Counted from the first letter of the stretch, positions 1 to 8,227 are shown. The stretch is DNA of 10,656 nt from an uncultured Lachnospiraceae bacterium (GCA_902796375.1 CADBOW010000062.1:1-10656); one strand, 5' to 3'. Numbers and translations: made by a program. Notes: generated from the sequence alone by a model not told the origin.

Positions 1-2654
1 ATCCAGTCAGAGATCATTTTCGGATTATCGATGACCAGTTCCGTAGCAAGCTCCGGATCCAGGTAATCAAATTCCTTCAGCATTTCCCTCGTAGTATGGA
101 AATAGAGAGGCGGCTGGCGCAGCTCTTCATTTTCAAGAGGAGACTTTCCCTCAGCAATGGGGATCAGCTTGATCTCCTTATCCTTCTTCGGTCCCTTGTC
201 ACGGCTTCCCTCCTCAATGATGGAGCGGAAGGGGGCATCCTCGGGATCCAGAAAATGTACATCTCCCGTAGCAACCACAGGTTTTCCGAACTGCTTTCCC
301 AGCTGGATGATCCGCCGATTCAGGTCTCTCAGATCCTCCTCCGACCGGACAGCAACGCATTTCTCATCCTCCAGAAGGAAATGATTATTCCCGATGGGCT
401 GTACCTCCAGATAATCAAAGAAATCCACGATCCTGGCGATCTCCGCATCGCTCCGCCCGTCCAGAAGCGCCTGGAACAGTTCTCCGCTGGCACAGGCAGA
501 TCCCAGGATCAGGCCTTCCCTGTATTTCTCGATCAGGCTCATGGGAATCCTGGGACGACGGTTGAAATAACGGATATGGGACTCCGAGATCAGCCGGTAC
601 AGATTGACACGTCCCGTCTCGTTCTTCACCAGGATGATCCCGTGATAGGACTTGGCCTTGCGGATGGCATCCTCCGATTCCCGCCCCATCTGATCCAGAG
701 CTTCTACCGTAGTGATCCCCTTCTCCTTCAGCATATCCAGCAACCGGATGAAGATCTTCGCCGTCACATCCGCATCGTCACATGCGCGATGATGATGAGC
801 ATTTACCACACCGAAATGCTTGCAGAGACGATCCAGATTATATCGTCCCAGCTGGGGAAGAAGCACATAGGACAGGGTCATGGTATCCAGGGCCGTGAAG
901 GGATAGGGCAGACCGAGCCTGTCGCAGAATTCCTGAATGAAGCCCGTATCAAATGTGGCATTGTGAGCAACCAGGATCGCCCCTTTTGCAAATTCCAGGA
1001 ATCTCGGAAGCACCACATCGATGGTCGGCGCATCCATGACCATCTGATCATTGATGGAGGTCAGAAGCTCGATCTCATAGGGGATAGGCTCCTCCGGATT
1101 CACAAATTCCGAGAAGCGCCCCAGCTCGCGCCCGGCCGCATCCACACGCACGGCACCGATCTCGATGATCTTACATTTCTTCATGGAAAGGCCCGTGGTC
1201 TCGATATCAAATACCACATATTCCTGACTGCCGTCCAGGGTCTCCCCGTGGCCGTTCATGGTAAGGGTCTTCAGGTCATCTACAAAATAACCCTCCACAC
1301 CGTAAATGATCTTGAAATCATCCCCCTTCTTCAGGGCATGATTTGCCACCGGAAATGCCTGAACCACGCCATGATCTGTGATGGCCAGAGACTTCATCCC
1401 CCACTGCTTCGCGCGGTTGATGGCTGCCTCAACATCCACCACACTGTCGCTTTCCGAAAAGCCGGTATGAAGATGCAGCTCCACCCGTTTCTCCGGGTAT
1501 TCATCCTTTCTTCCGCTGCGAAAATCCGGAATCGGTTTCATGCCGGTGATGGATGCAAATGCCAGTTCTCTGGCATAGGAATCATAGTCCACCGTCCCCT
1601 TGATCTTATAAAAGCCGTCCTTTTTGAAATCCTCCAGAAAGAGTTCCTTATCCTCCGGCTTCCGAAACAGCTTGAAGCTGATGGTATCCGTGTCATCGGT
1701 AATATTGCAGATGAAGAGGAAATTGCCGCTCCGAAGCTCCCGCTCCTCGAACCCGATCACCTGTCCGCGAACACAGACATCCCCCATGGAGGGCTGGGTC
1801 AGCGTACTGATGGGAACACAGTCCCCTTCCACATTTCTGCCGTAGATACAGTCCGGATCATAGCTGTGCCCTGCAGCACGCTTCCGGTCTCTTCCATATT
1901 CCGAACGTCCGCGGCCTGTGGCTCCGGTACGGTTTGCACCCTTTCCGGCAGCGTTCCCGTTCTTCTCCTTCCCGGAGGTTCCGTTCTTTCCTGCTTCCTT
2001 CGAAGAAACCGTATTTCCTGCTCCGTCCGTTCCCGCATCCCCGCCACTTCCGCTTCCTTCTTTTCCGACCTCTGCAGCTTCGGAGCCCTCCGCTTTCCCC
2101 GGTTCCTGTATAGCGGCTTTCAGAATCTCCGCTTCGTCCCATTTTTTCCTTGAAGTATAGGAAAAAGACACGCTGATCGACATACCGAAGCGTGTCCGAA
2201 ATGTATCCTCGAAGAAATCCCGGATCTCCTTCTCCCGGCTTCTGGCCAGATCCAGATCCGTCATGGACAGACGCAGGATCTGATCCGACATTTTCCATCC
2301 GCCCTTCTTGATCAGACGGTAGGATACATGGTTATTCCTGGATAATTCCAAAAGCAGACTGGGCATATACAGCTCAGCCAGCTTCTCGGGTGTGTATTGT
2401 CCGGACAGCAGATACCGTTCCACCAGCTTTACGGTTATTCTGCCGGTGGGACCGAACAGGAAGGTCCGGATCTCCTCCTCTGCCCGATATATGATCTCCT
2501 TTTCTATCAGATGGGTCGATTCCAGACAGATCTCCATCCGCTGTTGCACATTATACATCACAACCCGCGTGACATTCGTGTCACGCAGCATGGTATCTAC
2601 AGCGGGAGAAAGTGTAAGCTCCGGAAAGACCTGGTCAAATGTCCTCTCGCTCAT
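1..2654 (-). CDS. polC: DNA polymerase III alpha subunit, Gram-positive PolC type (N-terminal 884 codons, cut by the left edge)
   Basis: This is the replicative DNA polymerase with built-in 3'-5' proofreading. Seen in order: an N-terminal domain (about residues 1-183), a Gly/Lys/Glu/Ala-rich linker (about 184-262), an OB-fold (about 290-375) and a PHP domain opening with HLHT (H394, H396) and AITDH (H428). A DEDDh exonuclease is inserted in the PHP domain: FDIETTG with D483 and E485, AHNATFD with D569, and HRACDD with H622 and D627. PHP then resumes and includes ATGDVHF (H800). This PHP-split-by-exonuclease layout is diagnostic of PolC as opposed to DnaE. The reading frame stays open to the left edge, so the palm, fingers and C-terminal domains are missing from the window; family members have about 1,440 residues. 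The start at 2654 is preferred because GAGGG lies 7 bases upstream. An in-frame ATG at 2681 has no ribosome binding site. The gene is last in the visible operon, 63 bases after ispG. Confidence 0.97.
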   Translation of the reverse strand, partial: MSERTFDQVFPELTLSPAVDTMLRDTNVTRVVMYNVQQRMEICLESTHLIEKEIIYRAEEEIRTFLFGPTGRITVKLVERYLLSGQYTPEKLAELYMPSLLLELSRNNHVSYRLIKKGGWKMSDQILRLSMTDLDLARSREKEIRDFFEDTFRTRFGMSISVSFSYTSRKKWDEAEILKAAIQEPGKAEGSEAAEVGKEGSGSGGDAGTDGAGNTVSSKEAGKNGTSGKEKNGNAAGKGANRTGATGRGRSEYGRDRKRAAGHSYDPDCIYGRNVEGDCVPISTLTQPSMGDVCVRGQVIGFEERELRSGNFLFICNITDDTDTISFKLFRKPEDKELFLEDFKKDGFYKIKGTVDYDSYARELAFASITGMKPIPDFRSGRKDEYPEKRVELHLHTGFSESDSVVDVEAAINRAKQWGMKSLAITDHGVVQAFPVANHALKKGDDFKIIYGVEGYFVDDLKTLTMNGHGETLDGSQEYVVFDIETTGLSMKKCKIIEIGAVRVDAAGRELGRFSEFVNPEEPIPYEIELLTSINDQMVMDAPTIDVVLPRFLEFAKGAILVAHNATFDTGFIQEFCDRLGLPYPFTALDTMTLSYVLLPQLGRYNLDRLCKHFGVVNAHHHRACDDADVTAKIFIRLLDMLKEKGITTVEALDQMGRESEDAIRKAKSYHGIILVKNETGRVNLYRLISESHIRYFNRRPRIPMSLIEKYREGLILGSACASGELFQALLDGRSDAEIARIVDFFDYLEVQPIGNNHFLLEDEKCVAVRSEEDLRDLNRRIIQLGKQFGKPVVATGDVHFLDPEDAPFRSIIEEGSRDKGPKKDKEIKLIPIAEGKSPLENEELRQPPLYFHTTREMLKEFDYLDPELATELVIDNPKMISDW

Positions 2655-2661
2655 ATCATAT

Positions 2662-2666
2662 CCCTC
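2662..2666 (-). promoter_or_regulatory. Ribosome binding site deciding the polC start
   Basis: GAGGG on the minus strand stands 7 bases before the ATG at 2654. It favours that start over the in-frame ATG at 2681, which is preceded by no purine-rich motif. A third ATG, at 2659, is out of frame. Confidence 0.6.
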
Positions 2667-2691
2667 AAATCCAGCTCTCATGCAGGAGCTG

Positions 2692-2726
2692 TCGTTTCTG
2701 TCATTTCTGCATTTCTGTCATTTCTG
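2692..2726 (-). repeat. Short tandem repeat, about four copies of CAGAAATGA, at the ispG-polC junction
   Basis: On the minus strand the sequence reads CAGAAATGA, CAGAAATG, CAGAAATGA, CAGAAACGA in direct succession: two identical units, one missing a base and one with a substitution. The first unit contains the last two codons and the TGA stop of ispG, so the other copies lie in the 63-base gap before polC. It resembles a slippage-generated microsatellite. No function can be assigned. Confidence 0.85.
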
Positions 2727-3782
2727 TCTCATTTTCTCCAGCTCTTCTCTCAGAGCCGGAAGGAATTCCTCCTCCGGGATTTTCCGAAGAACCTCTCCCC
2801 GCCGGAACAGAAGGCCTTCTCCCTCACCTCCGGCCAGTCCCAGATCCGCTTCTCTCGCTTCCCCGGGTCCGTTCACCACGCAGCCCATTACGGCCACCTT
2901 CGCCGTCACATCGGGGAATTCCCCGATCATACGCTCCACCTTCTCCGCCAGTCCGATGAGATCGATCTTCGTTCTTCCGCAGGTGGGGCAGCTGACCAGA
3001 GTGATCCCCTCCTTCCGGATCCCCAGAGTGCGCAGGATCAGCTTCGCCGTCCGCACCTCCTCCACCGGATCTCCGGACAGGGATACCCGAACGGTATCTC
3101 CGATCCCTTCTCCCAGGATCATTCCCAGTCCCACCGCCGACTTGATATTCCCGCTCCAGAGGGTTCCGGATTCCGTGATCCCCACATGCAGCGGATAATC
3201 CGTCTGCTGACTCACCAGCCGATGGGTCTCTACGCTCATAGGTACATCCGAGGACTTGATGCTGATGACAATATCATGAAAATCAAGCTCTTCCAGCATC
3301 CGCACCTTGTCCATGGCGCTCTCTACGATTCCCTCAGCCGTCACGCCGCCGTATTTTTCCACCAGCGCCTTCTCCAGAGATCCGCTGTTCACGCCCACGC
3401 GGATGGGAACATGATACTTCTTCGCCGCAGCTACAACCTTCTTCAGGTTCTCCTGTCCCCCGATATTTCCGGGATTGATCCGGATCTTATCGGCCCCGTG
3501 CTCCATGGCACGGATCGCCAGCCGGTAGTCAAAATGAATATCCGCAACAATGGGAATATGGATCCGCTCTTTGATCTTCTCAAATGCATCCGCAGCCGCT
3601 TCCGTATTCGCTGTGCTCCGTATGATCTCGCACCCGGCCTGCTCCAGCCGGAGGATCTGGGCTACCGTAGCCTCCACATCAGCGGTTTCCGTATTTGTCA
3701 TGGACTGGATCGCGATGGGATTCTCTCCCCCGATCGCCACATCCCCGATCCGTACTACTCTTGTTTTCCGTCTCTCCGTCAT
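2718..3782 (-). CDS. ispG: 4-hydroxy-3-methylbut-2-en-1-yl diphosphate synthase (IspG/GcpE)
   Basis: The enzyme converts MEcPP to HMBPP, the penultimate step of the MEP isoprenoid pathway, in the cytoplasm. The protein has 354 residues, normal for the bacterial family. The N-terminal TIM-barrel portion starts at about residue 10 with a GGENPIAIQSMTNT stretch, and the C-terminal [4Fe-4S] domain carries SCPTCGR (C265, C268) and MGCVVNGPGEA (C301 and E308). These match the three cysteines and one glutamate that hold the cluster in characterised IspG. The start at 3782 is preceded by a GAGAGGGTG ribosome binding site. The gene lies 112 bases after rseP, the longest gap inside the operon, and before polC, where Bacillus has proS. 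The same operon carries dxr, which acts earlier in the pathway. The identification is secure. Confidence 0.97.
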   Translation of the reverse strand: MTERRKTRVVRIGDVAIGGENPIAIQSMTNTETADVEATVAQILRLEQAGCEIIRSTANTEAAADAFEKIKERIHIPIVADIHFDYRLAIRAMEHGADKIRINPGNIGGQENLKKVVAAAKKYHVPIRVGVNSGSLEKALVEKYGGVTAEGIVESAMDKVRMLEELDFHDIVISIKSSDVPMSVETHRLVSQQTDYPLHVGITESGTLWSGNIKSAVGLGMILGEGIGDTVRVSLSGDPVEEVRTAKLILRTLGIRKEGITLVSCPTCGRTKIDLIGLAEKVERMIGEFPDVTAKVAVMGCVVNGPGEAREADLGLAGGEGEGLLFRRGEVLRKIPEEEFLPALREELEKMRQK

Positions 3783-3870
3783 ATGTCACCCTCTCAAAAA
3801 ACCTTCCCCCTCATGCAGCCCGCCTTTTCCTTCCGCGACACTTTCACAGCCTCGGTACCCGTGCGGTATT

Positions 3871-3882
3871 ACATGATCATGT
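3871..3882. repeat. 12-bp perfect palindrome in the rseP-ispG gap
   Basis: ACATGATCATGT is identical to its reverse complement. It lies 12 bases beyond the rseP stop, in a 112-base gap that otherwise shows no gene, no terminator-like hairpin with a U-tract and no clear promoter. It could be an operator or chance; the sequence alone does not decide. Confidence 0.4.
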
Positions 3883-3894
3883 GCGTCACCTTCA

Positions 3895-4935
3895 TCACAT
3901 AAACAGCTTCCGTATGTCGTTGAAGAACACAAAGATCATCAGCAGCATGAGCAGTACAAATCCGATGAAGTTCACGATCATTTCCTTGTTCTTCGGCACC
4001 TTCTTCCGGGTCACCGCCTCGATCACCAGGAACAGGATCCGTCCTCCGTCCAGAGCCGGGATCGGCAGCAGATTCATGATCCCCAGGTTCGCGCTGACCA
4101 GGATCATGAAGCTGACGATGCTCAGGATCGCATCCTTCATTCCGCCTTCCTCTTCCGCCTTGTCTATCACGTCGCTCATCATATTTCCGATGCCCACAGG
4201 TCCCGACAGATCATTGACGGAAGCTTTCCCCGTGAACAGCATTTTCACGGAGGTCACGGCCGTTTTGATCTGGAATTCCACCTCGATCACCGAATAATAC
4301 AGCTCCTCTCCGAAGCTCCGGGACTCCCGGGGCTGTGCGGAGATTCCGAACATATAATTCTTCTCCTTCGTAAGATGCAGCGTGGTATCGTAGCTCTGTC
4401 CGTTTCTTTCATAGGTCACTTCCACCGGCTGGGTCAGATCCTCCACCTGCCGGAAGAGGGTGATTTCCCGGAACAGCCGGATCTTGCTTCCGTTCAGCCC
4501 CGTGATCTCATCTCCCGGTCTGAGACCTGCCTCATCTGCCGCACTTCCCTTGTCAACCGTTGCGATCACCGGCGGATCCAGAAGATAGAAATGCGCCGTG
4601 GCTATGGACAGCACAAAGGCCAGCAGGAAATTGAACACCGGGCCCGCCAGGGTGACCGACAGTCTTGCAAGTACGGATTTGTTGTGGAAGGAGCCCGGAT
4701 CATTTTCGTCCAGCTCTTCTCCGTCCTGTCCCGCCATCAGACAGTATCCGCCGATGGGAAGGATCCGGATGGAATATTGGGTTTCCTTCTTTCCGAACTT
4801 CATGATCGCCGGTCCCATACCGATGGCAAATTCATTTACCCTGATATGATTCAGTTTTGCAAATAGGAAATGTCCGAATTCGTGTACAAACACGATCAAG
4901 CCGAACATTAATATGATCGCAATGATTTTAAGCAT
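3895..4935 (-). CDS. rseP: RIP metalloprotease RseP/RasP (site-2 protease family)
   Basis: This is a membrane-embedded zinc protease that cleaves transmembrane segments; relatives (E. coli RseP, B. subtilis RasP) act on anti-sigma factors and leftover signal peptides. The 346-residue protein begins with a hydrophobic helix holding the zinc motif HEFGH (residues 18-22). A second membrane segment spans about residues 92-115, and a single PDZ-like domain about 120-195, with GLRPGDEI at 137-144. The C-terminal half has NLLPIPALDGG (288-298), whose aspartate D296 is the third zinc ligand, and a last helix at about 322-339. It is shorter than RasP of Bacillus (about 420), as is usual in Clostridia. 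An in-frame TGA lies two codons upstream of the ATG at 4935, so the start is well bounded. A GGAAGGG motif is 13 bases away, a long spacing. It follows dxr by 34 bases. Its substrates cannot be inferred. Confidence 0.95.
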   Translation of the reverse strand: MLKIIAIILMFGLIVFVHEFGHFLFAKLNHIRVNEFAIGMGPAIMKFGKKETQYSIRILPIGGYCLMAGQDGEELDENDPGSFHNKSVLARLSVTLAGPVFNFLLAFVLSIATAHFYLLDPPVIATVDKGSAADEAGLRPGDEITGLNGSKIRLFREITLFRQVEDLTQPVEVTYERNGQSYDTTLHLTKEKNYMFGISAQPRESRSFGEELYYSVIEVEFQIKTAVTSVKMLFTGKASVNDLSGPVGIGNMMSDVIDKAEEEGGMKDAILSIVSFMILVSANLGIMNLLPIPALDGGRILFLVIEAVTRKKVPKNKEMIVNFIGFVLLMLLMIFVFFNDIRKLFM

Positions 4936-4969
4936 GATTCAATGTATACCCTTCCTGTTTTTTCCGTCC

Positions 4970-6118
4970 CTACAGAAATTTTGCCCGCAGCCGTTCCTTC
5001 ACATCCTTCTCCTCCGCCAGGATCTCCTCCAGAGAAGGCTCTCTGGTTCGGGGTGCCGTATCCATGGCATATTCGATCCATTCGTAAATATCCAGGAACC
5101 GGATCTTCTCCTGCAGAAAATGAGCCACTGCGAATTCATTTGCCGCATTCATGGAAGTGGGAAGAACTCCTCCGCCCTCTGCAGCACGATAGGCAAATTC
5201 CAGACCGCGGAAGGTCTTCTGATCCGGCTGTGCCAGCTCGATGGAAGAAAGCTTTGTGAAATCCAGCCGTTCTCCCGGAAGCGGTTTCCTTGCGGGCCAG
5301 GTCAGTGCATACTGAATCGGGAGCTTCATATCCGGGGTCCCCAGCTGGGCGATCACCGCGCCATCCTCATATTCCACAGCGGAATGTATGATACTCTGCG
5401 GCTGAACCAGAACCTCCACCCGGGCAGGTTCTACGCCGAAGAGCCAGCTGGCCTCGATCACCTCAAGCCCCTTATTGACCATGGTAGCACTGTCGATGGT
5501 TATTTTTTGTCCCATGGACCAGTTGGGATGCTTCAATGCATCTGCCAGAGTCACATGCTCCAGCTCTGCTCTGCTTCTTCCCCGGAACGGTCCGCCGGAT
5601 GCCGTAAGCAGGATCCTGGAGATCCGGTTTCCCCGGTTCCCCTGAAGACACTGGAAGATGGCGGAATGCTCACTGTCCACCGGAAGGATCTGTATCCCCT
5701 TCCTTTCTGCAGCCCGGGTCACCAGATGGCCGGCAGTCACCAGGGTTTCCTTGTTTGCAAGAGCGATGGTCTTTCCTGCTTCAATGGCAGCCAGCGTCGG
5801 CTGTACTCCGATCATTCCGACGATGGCCGTTACCGTCACGTCCGCATCCGGATAAGCCGCCGCCTCCACCAGGCCTGACATTCCGCTGGACACCGGGATC
5901 CCCAGATCCTTCGTCGCCGAACGAAGTGCTGCAGCGCCTTCTTCGTCTGCCACAGAAACGAAAGAAGGGTGGAACTCCCGCATCTGCCCCTCGATCCGTT
6001 CGAGGTTTCTTCCGCAGGCCAGTGCCACCACTTTGTATTCTTCCGGATTGTTCCGTACAATTTCCAGGGTCTGGGTTCCGATGGAACCCGTAGACCCGAT
6101 CAATGCTATTTTTTTCAT
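4970..6118 (-). CDS. dxr: 1-deoxy-D-xylulose-5-phosphate reductoisomerase
   Basis: The enzyme converts DXP to MEP using NADPH, the first committed step of the MEP pathway and the target of fosmidomycin. The 382-residue protein opens with the NADPH-binding glycine motif GSTGSIG (8-14). The metal ligands are D148 and E150 in VDSEHSA and E219 in NKGLEVIEA. The substrate-binding residues H197 and W200 lie in HPNWSMG, H245 in SIIHSAV, and the loop TASGGPFR is at 172-179. All correspond to characterised E. coli residues. Position 239 is Gln in VQPQS, where E. coli has His251. The ATG at 6118 lies 3 bases after the cdsA stop and has only a weak ribosome binding site (GTGAG within the end of cdsA). 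Translational coupling to cdsA is therefore likely by inference. Confidence 0.97.
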   Translation of the reverse strand: MKKIALIGSTGSIGTQTLEIVRNNPEEYKVVALACGRNLERIEGQMREFHPSFVSVADEEGAAALRSATKDLGIPVSSGMSGLVEAAAYPDADVTVTAIVGMIGVQPTLAAIEAGKTIALANKETLVTAGHLVTRAAERKGIQILPVDSEHSAIFQCLQGNRGNRISRILLTASGGPFRGRSRAELEHVTLADALKHPNWSMGQKITIDSATMVNKGLEVIEASWLFGVEPARVEVLVQPQSIIHSAVEYEDGAVIAQLGTPDMKLPIQYALTWPARKPLPGERLDFTKLSSIELAQPDQKTFRGLEFAYRAAEGGGVLPTSMNAANEFAVAHFLQEKIRFLDIYEWIEYAMDTAPRTREPSLEEILAEEKDVKERLRAKFL

Positions 6119-6121
6119 ATG

Positions 6122-6934
6122 CTATCTCACATTTCCCAACACAAACAATACTGCGTAATAAATGATCGGCGCAGTAAAGATCATGCTGTCAAACCGATCC
6201 AGAACACCCCCGTGTCCCGGGATCAGCTTCCCGTAATCCTTGACGTCATTATTTCTTTTGATGGCAGAAGCGGCAAGATCCCCGATCACGGCCGGGACCG
6301 CGCCCACTGCTCCCACCAGACCGAACCACAGCGGTGCATTCGGAATCGGATGAGCAAAGGAGTTGAAGCAGATTCCGAAGATGGCTCCCAGAAGGCCTGC
6401 CCCCAGGATACCTCCGATCAGACCCTCCACACTCTTCTTCGGTGAGAGGACCGGACTCATCTTGTGCTTTCCGAACAGCCGTCCGAAGCAGTATGCCAGC
6501 GTATCATTTCCCCAGGAGCAGATGAATACGAGTATGATCAGATACCCGCCGTCCTTGATATCCCGAAGTCTTGATACATAGGAGAGACAGACACTGACAT
6601 AATAGAAGGCCAGAAATGCGGCCATCATATCCTTATCTCTGTATTTGGAGAATGCCAGAACGTAGATCGCCAGGATCACCAGAAGATAGGTGACCATGAT
6701 GGGCATCAGGATCTCCTCCTGCTTCAGGAAGATCATCAGATAGTAGAGTATCGTAGCCAGATAACATACGATGCCCATCAGCCGTTTCTGCAGCTTATAT
6801 ACCCGAAGGAGTTCAAAGCATCCAACCAGTGAGAGTGCGCACATCACCCAGCAGGTCAGCCATCCGCCGACCCAGAGGGTTCCGATTGCAAGGATCACTA
6901 AAACAATTCCACTTGCCAGTCTAGTCCAAAACAT
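6122..6934 (-). CDS. cdsA: Phosphatidate cytidylyltransferase (CDP-diglyceride synthase)
   Basis: The enzyme makes CDP-diacylglycerol from phosphatidate and CTP at the membrane, the branch point to phosphatidylglycerol, cardiolipin and related lipids. The 270-residue protein is mostly hydrophobic, with about seven or eight membrane segments. It ends with the family signature at about residues 223-249: S, K226-R227, K232-D233, IPGHGG (238-243), D246-R247 and D249. Length and signature are typical for the family. The ATG at 6934 follows the uppS stop after 2 bases, and its ribosome binding site (AAAGGGAAAG) lies inside the end of uppS, so coupling to uppS is likely. The neighbours uppS and dxr supply the isoprenoid carrier, so this part of the operon serves membrane and wall lipid supply. 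Confidence 0.96.
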   Translation of the reverse strand: MFWTRLASGIVLVILAIGTLWVGGWLTCWVMCALSLVGCFELLRVYKLQKRLMGIVCYLATILYYLMIFLKQEEILMPIMVTYLLVILAIYVLAFSKYRDKDMMAAFLAFYYVSVCLSYVSRLRDIKDGGYLIILVFICSWGNDTLAYCFGRLFGKHKMSPVLSPKKSVEGLIGGILGAGLLGAIFGICFNSFAHPIPNAPLWFGLVGAVGAVPAVIGDLAASAIKRNNDVKDYGKLIPGHGGVLDRFDSMIFTAPIIYYAVLFVLGNVR

Positions 6935-6936
6935 TT

Positions 6937-7671
6937 TTACTTTCCCTTTACCCCGCCATAACGACGGTCCCGTTGATTATAGTATTTGATCGCTTCAATG
7001 AAGCATTTCCGGTCAAAATCCGGCCATAACACATCCGTGAAATAAAACTCCGCATACGCCAGCTGCCACAGGAGGAAATTCGAGATCCGCTCCTCTCCGC
7101 TGGTACGGATCAGAAGATCCGGATCCGGCAGTTCCCATGTATCCAGATGCTGTCGGATCACCTCATCGGTCACTCCGGAGGGATCCAGTTTTCCTTCTTC
7201 AACCTCTTTCGCAATGGATGCCACTGCCCGGCGGATCTCATCCCGTCCGCCATAGTTGATGGCAACCGTAAACTGAAGACCCGTGTTCTGCTTTGTAGCT
7301 TCCTCCACGCGACGGATCTCGCTCTGGATATCCTCATCCAGCGCCGTCCGGTCTCCGATCACACGCATCCGCATATTCTCACGGTTACACCGCTCTGCTG
7401 CGGTTTTCAGATAATTCCGAAGGATATTCATGATCCCTGACACTTCCTCCACGGATCGTTTCCAGTTCTCCGTGGAAAATGCATAGACCGTAAAGTATTT
7501 CACGCCCAGATGCCAGATGTCCTCACAGGCCTGTTCCAGAGCCTTGCCTCCCTGCCTGTGGCCGATCCCTCTGGGCATAAGGCGTTTCTTCGCCCATCGT
7601 CCGTTCCCGTCCATGATCACGGCCACATGCTGCGGGATCTCGTAGGTTACACCATCGATCTCACCCTGCAT
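6937..7671 (-). CDS. uppS: Undecaprenyl diphosphate synthase (cis-prenyltransferase)
   Basis: The enzyme adds eight isopentenyl units to farnesyl diphosphate, giving the C55 carrier for peptidoglycan and wall polymers. The 244-residue protein carries the conserved regions of Z-type prenyltransferases in order: HVAVIMDGNGRWA with the catalytic Mg-binding D21, FSTENWKRS, INYGGRDE, and the C-terminal RTSGEERISNFLLWQ followed by AYAEFYFTDVLWPDF, holding the diphosphate-binding arginines and the second metal ligand. A strong ribosome binding site (AGAGGAGGT, 7676-7684) precedes the ATG at 7671 by 4 bases. The stop of frr is 13 bases upstream. The class could in principle include shorter-chain cis-prenyl synthases, but the genomic setting is that of uppS. 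Confidence 0.97.
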   Translation of the reverse strand: MQGEIDGVTYEIPQHVAVIMDGNGRWAKKRLMPRGIGHRQGGKALEQACEDIWHLGVKYFTVYAFSTENWKRSVEEVSGIMNILRNYLKTAAERCNRENMRMRVIGDRTALDEDIQSEIRRVEEATKQNTGLQFTVAINYGGRDEIRRAVASIAKEVEEGKLDPSGVTDEVIRQHLDTWELPDPDLLIRTSGEERISNFLLWQLAYAEFYFTDVLWPDFDRKCFIEAIKYYNQRDRRYGGVKGK

Positions 7672-7684
7672 GGATACCTCCTCT

Positions 7685-8227
7685 TTATACCGTCATGATC
7701 TCCTTGGTCTTCGCATCAACCAGCTTGTCGATCTCGGCAACAAATTTGTCCGTAGCCTTCTGGATCTTATCCTCTTCCAGCTTCATCTCATCCTCGGAGA
7801 TCTCGCCGGCCTTGTTCTGCTTCTTCACGGATTCATTTGCGTCGCGGCGGATATTCCGGACAGCCACCTTTGCAGCCTCGCCCTTCTTCTTGATATCCTT
7901 CGCCAGCTCCTTACGACGATCCTCTGTCAGCTCCGGAAAATGAAGGATCACGCTCTTACCGTCGTTGCTGGGATTCAGCCCCAGATCGGAAGTCTGAATG
8001 GCCTTCTCCACTTCCTTGACCATCTTAGCCTCCCAGGGAGTGATCATCAGAGTACGTGCATCCGGAACGGAAATGTTGGCAACTCCCTGCATTCCTGTCG
8101 GTGTTCCGTAATAATCCACCTTGATCTTATCCAGAATGTGCGGGTTTGCGCGTCCTGCACGGATCGTAGCATATTCCGCCTCCAGGCTCTCCTCTGCCTT
8201 CTTCATCTTCTCTTCATAGTCAGCCAT
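7685..8227 (-). CDS. frr: Ribosome recycling factor
   Basis: With EF-G, this protein splits the post-termination ribosome into subunits. The 180-residue product has the usual two-domain make-up: a long helical bundle flanking a small beta-rich middle domain, with IRAGRANP near the start, YYGTPTGMQGVANISVPDAR in the hinge region and FPELTEDRRKEL at about the middle of the protein. An ATG at 8242 would give a product five residues longer, but that codon overlaps GGAGGT (8235-8240), which stands 7 bases before the ATG at 8227. The latter is therefore the start. A 69-base AT-rich gap separates it from pyrH. Near its left end only 13 bases separate it from uppS. Confidence 0.96.
   Translation of the reverse strand: MADYEEKMKKAEESLEAEYATIRAGRANPHILDKIKVDYYGTPTGMQGVANISVPDARTLMITPWEAKMVKEVEKAIQTSDLGLNPSNDGKSVILHFPELTEDRRKELAKDIKKKGEAAKVAVRNIRRDANESVKKQNKAGEISEDEMKLEEDKIQKATDKFVAEIDKLVDAKTKEIMTV

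Noticed and set aside
96..2153. Plus-strand open frame of 685 codons
   Set aside because: It is antisense to polC, whose minus-strand frame shows clear PHP and exonuclease motifs. The plus-strand product has no recognisable domain and lacks a ribosome binding site; it reflects codon bias.
1858..2298. 146-codon minus-strand frame inside polC
   Set aside because: It lies in a different frame within the Gly/Lys-rich linker region of polC and has no independent start signals.
2397..3902. Plus-strand open frame of 501 codons over the polC start and ispG
   Set aside because: Antisense to ispG and the start of polC, with no recognisable motif; it is a shadow of biased codon use.
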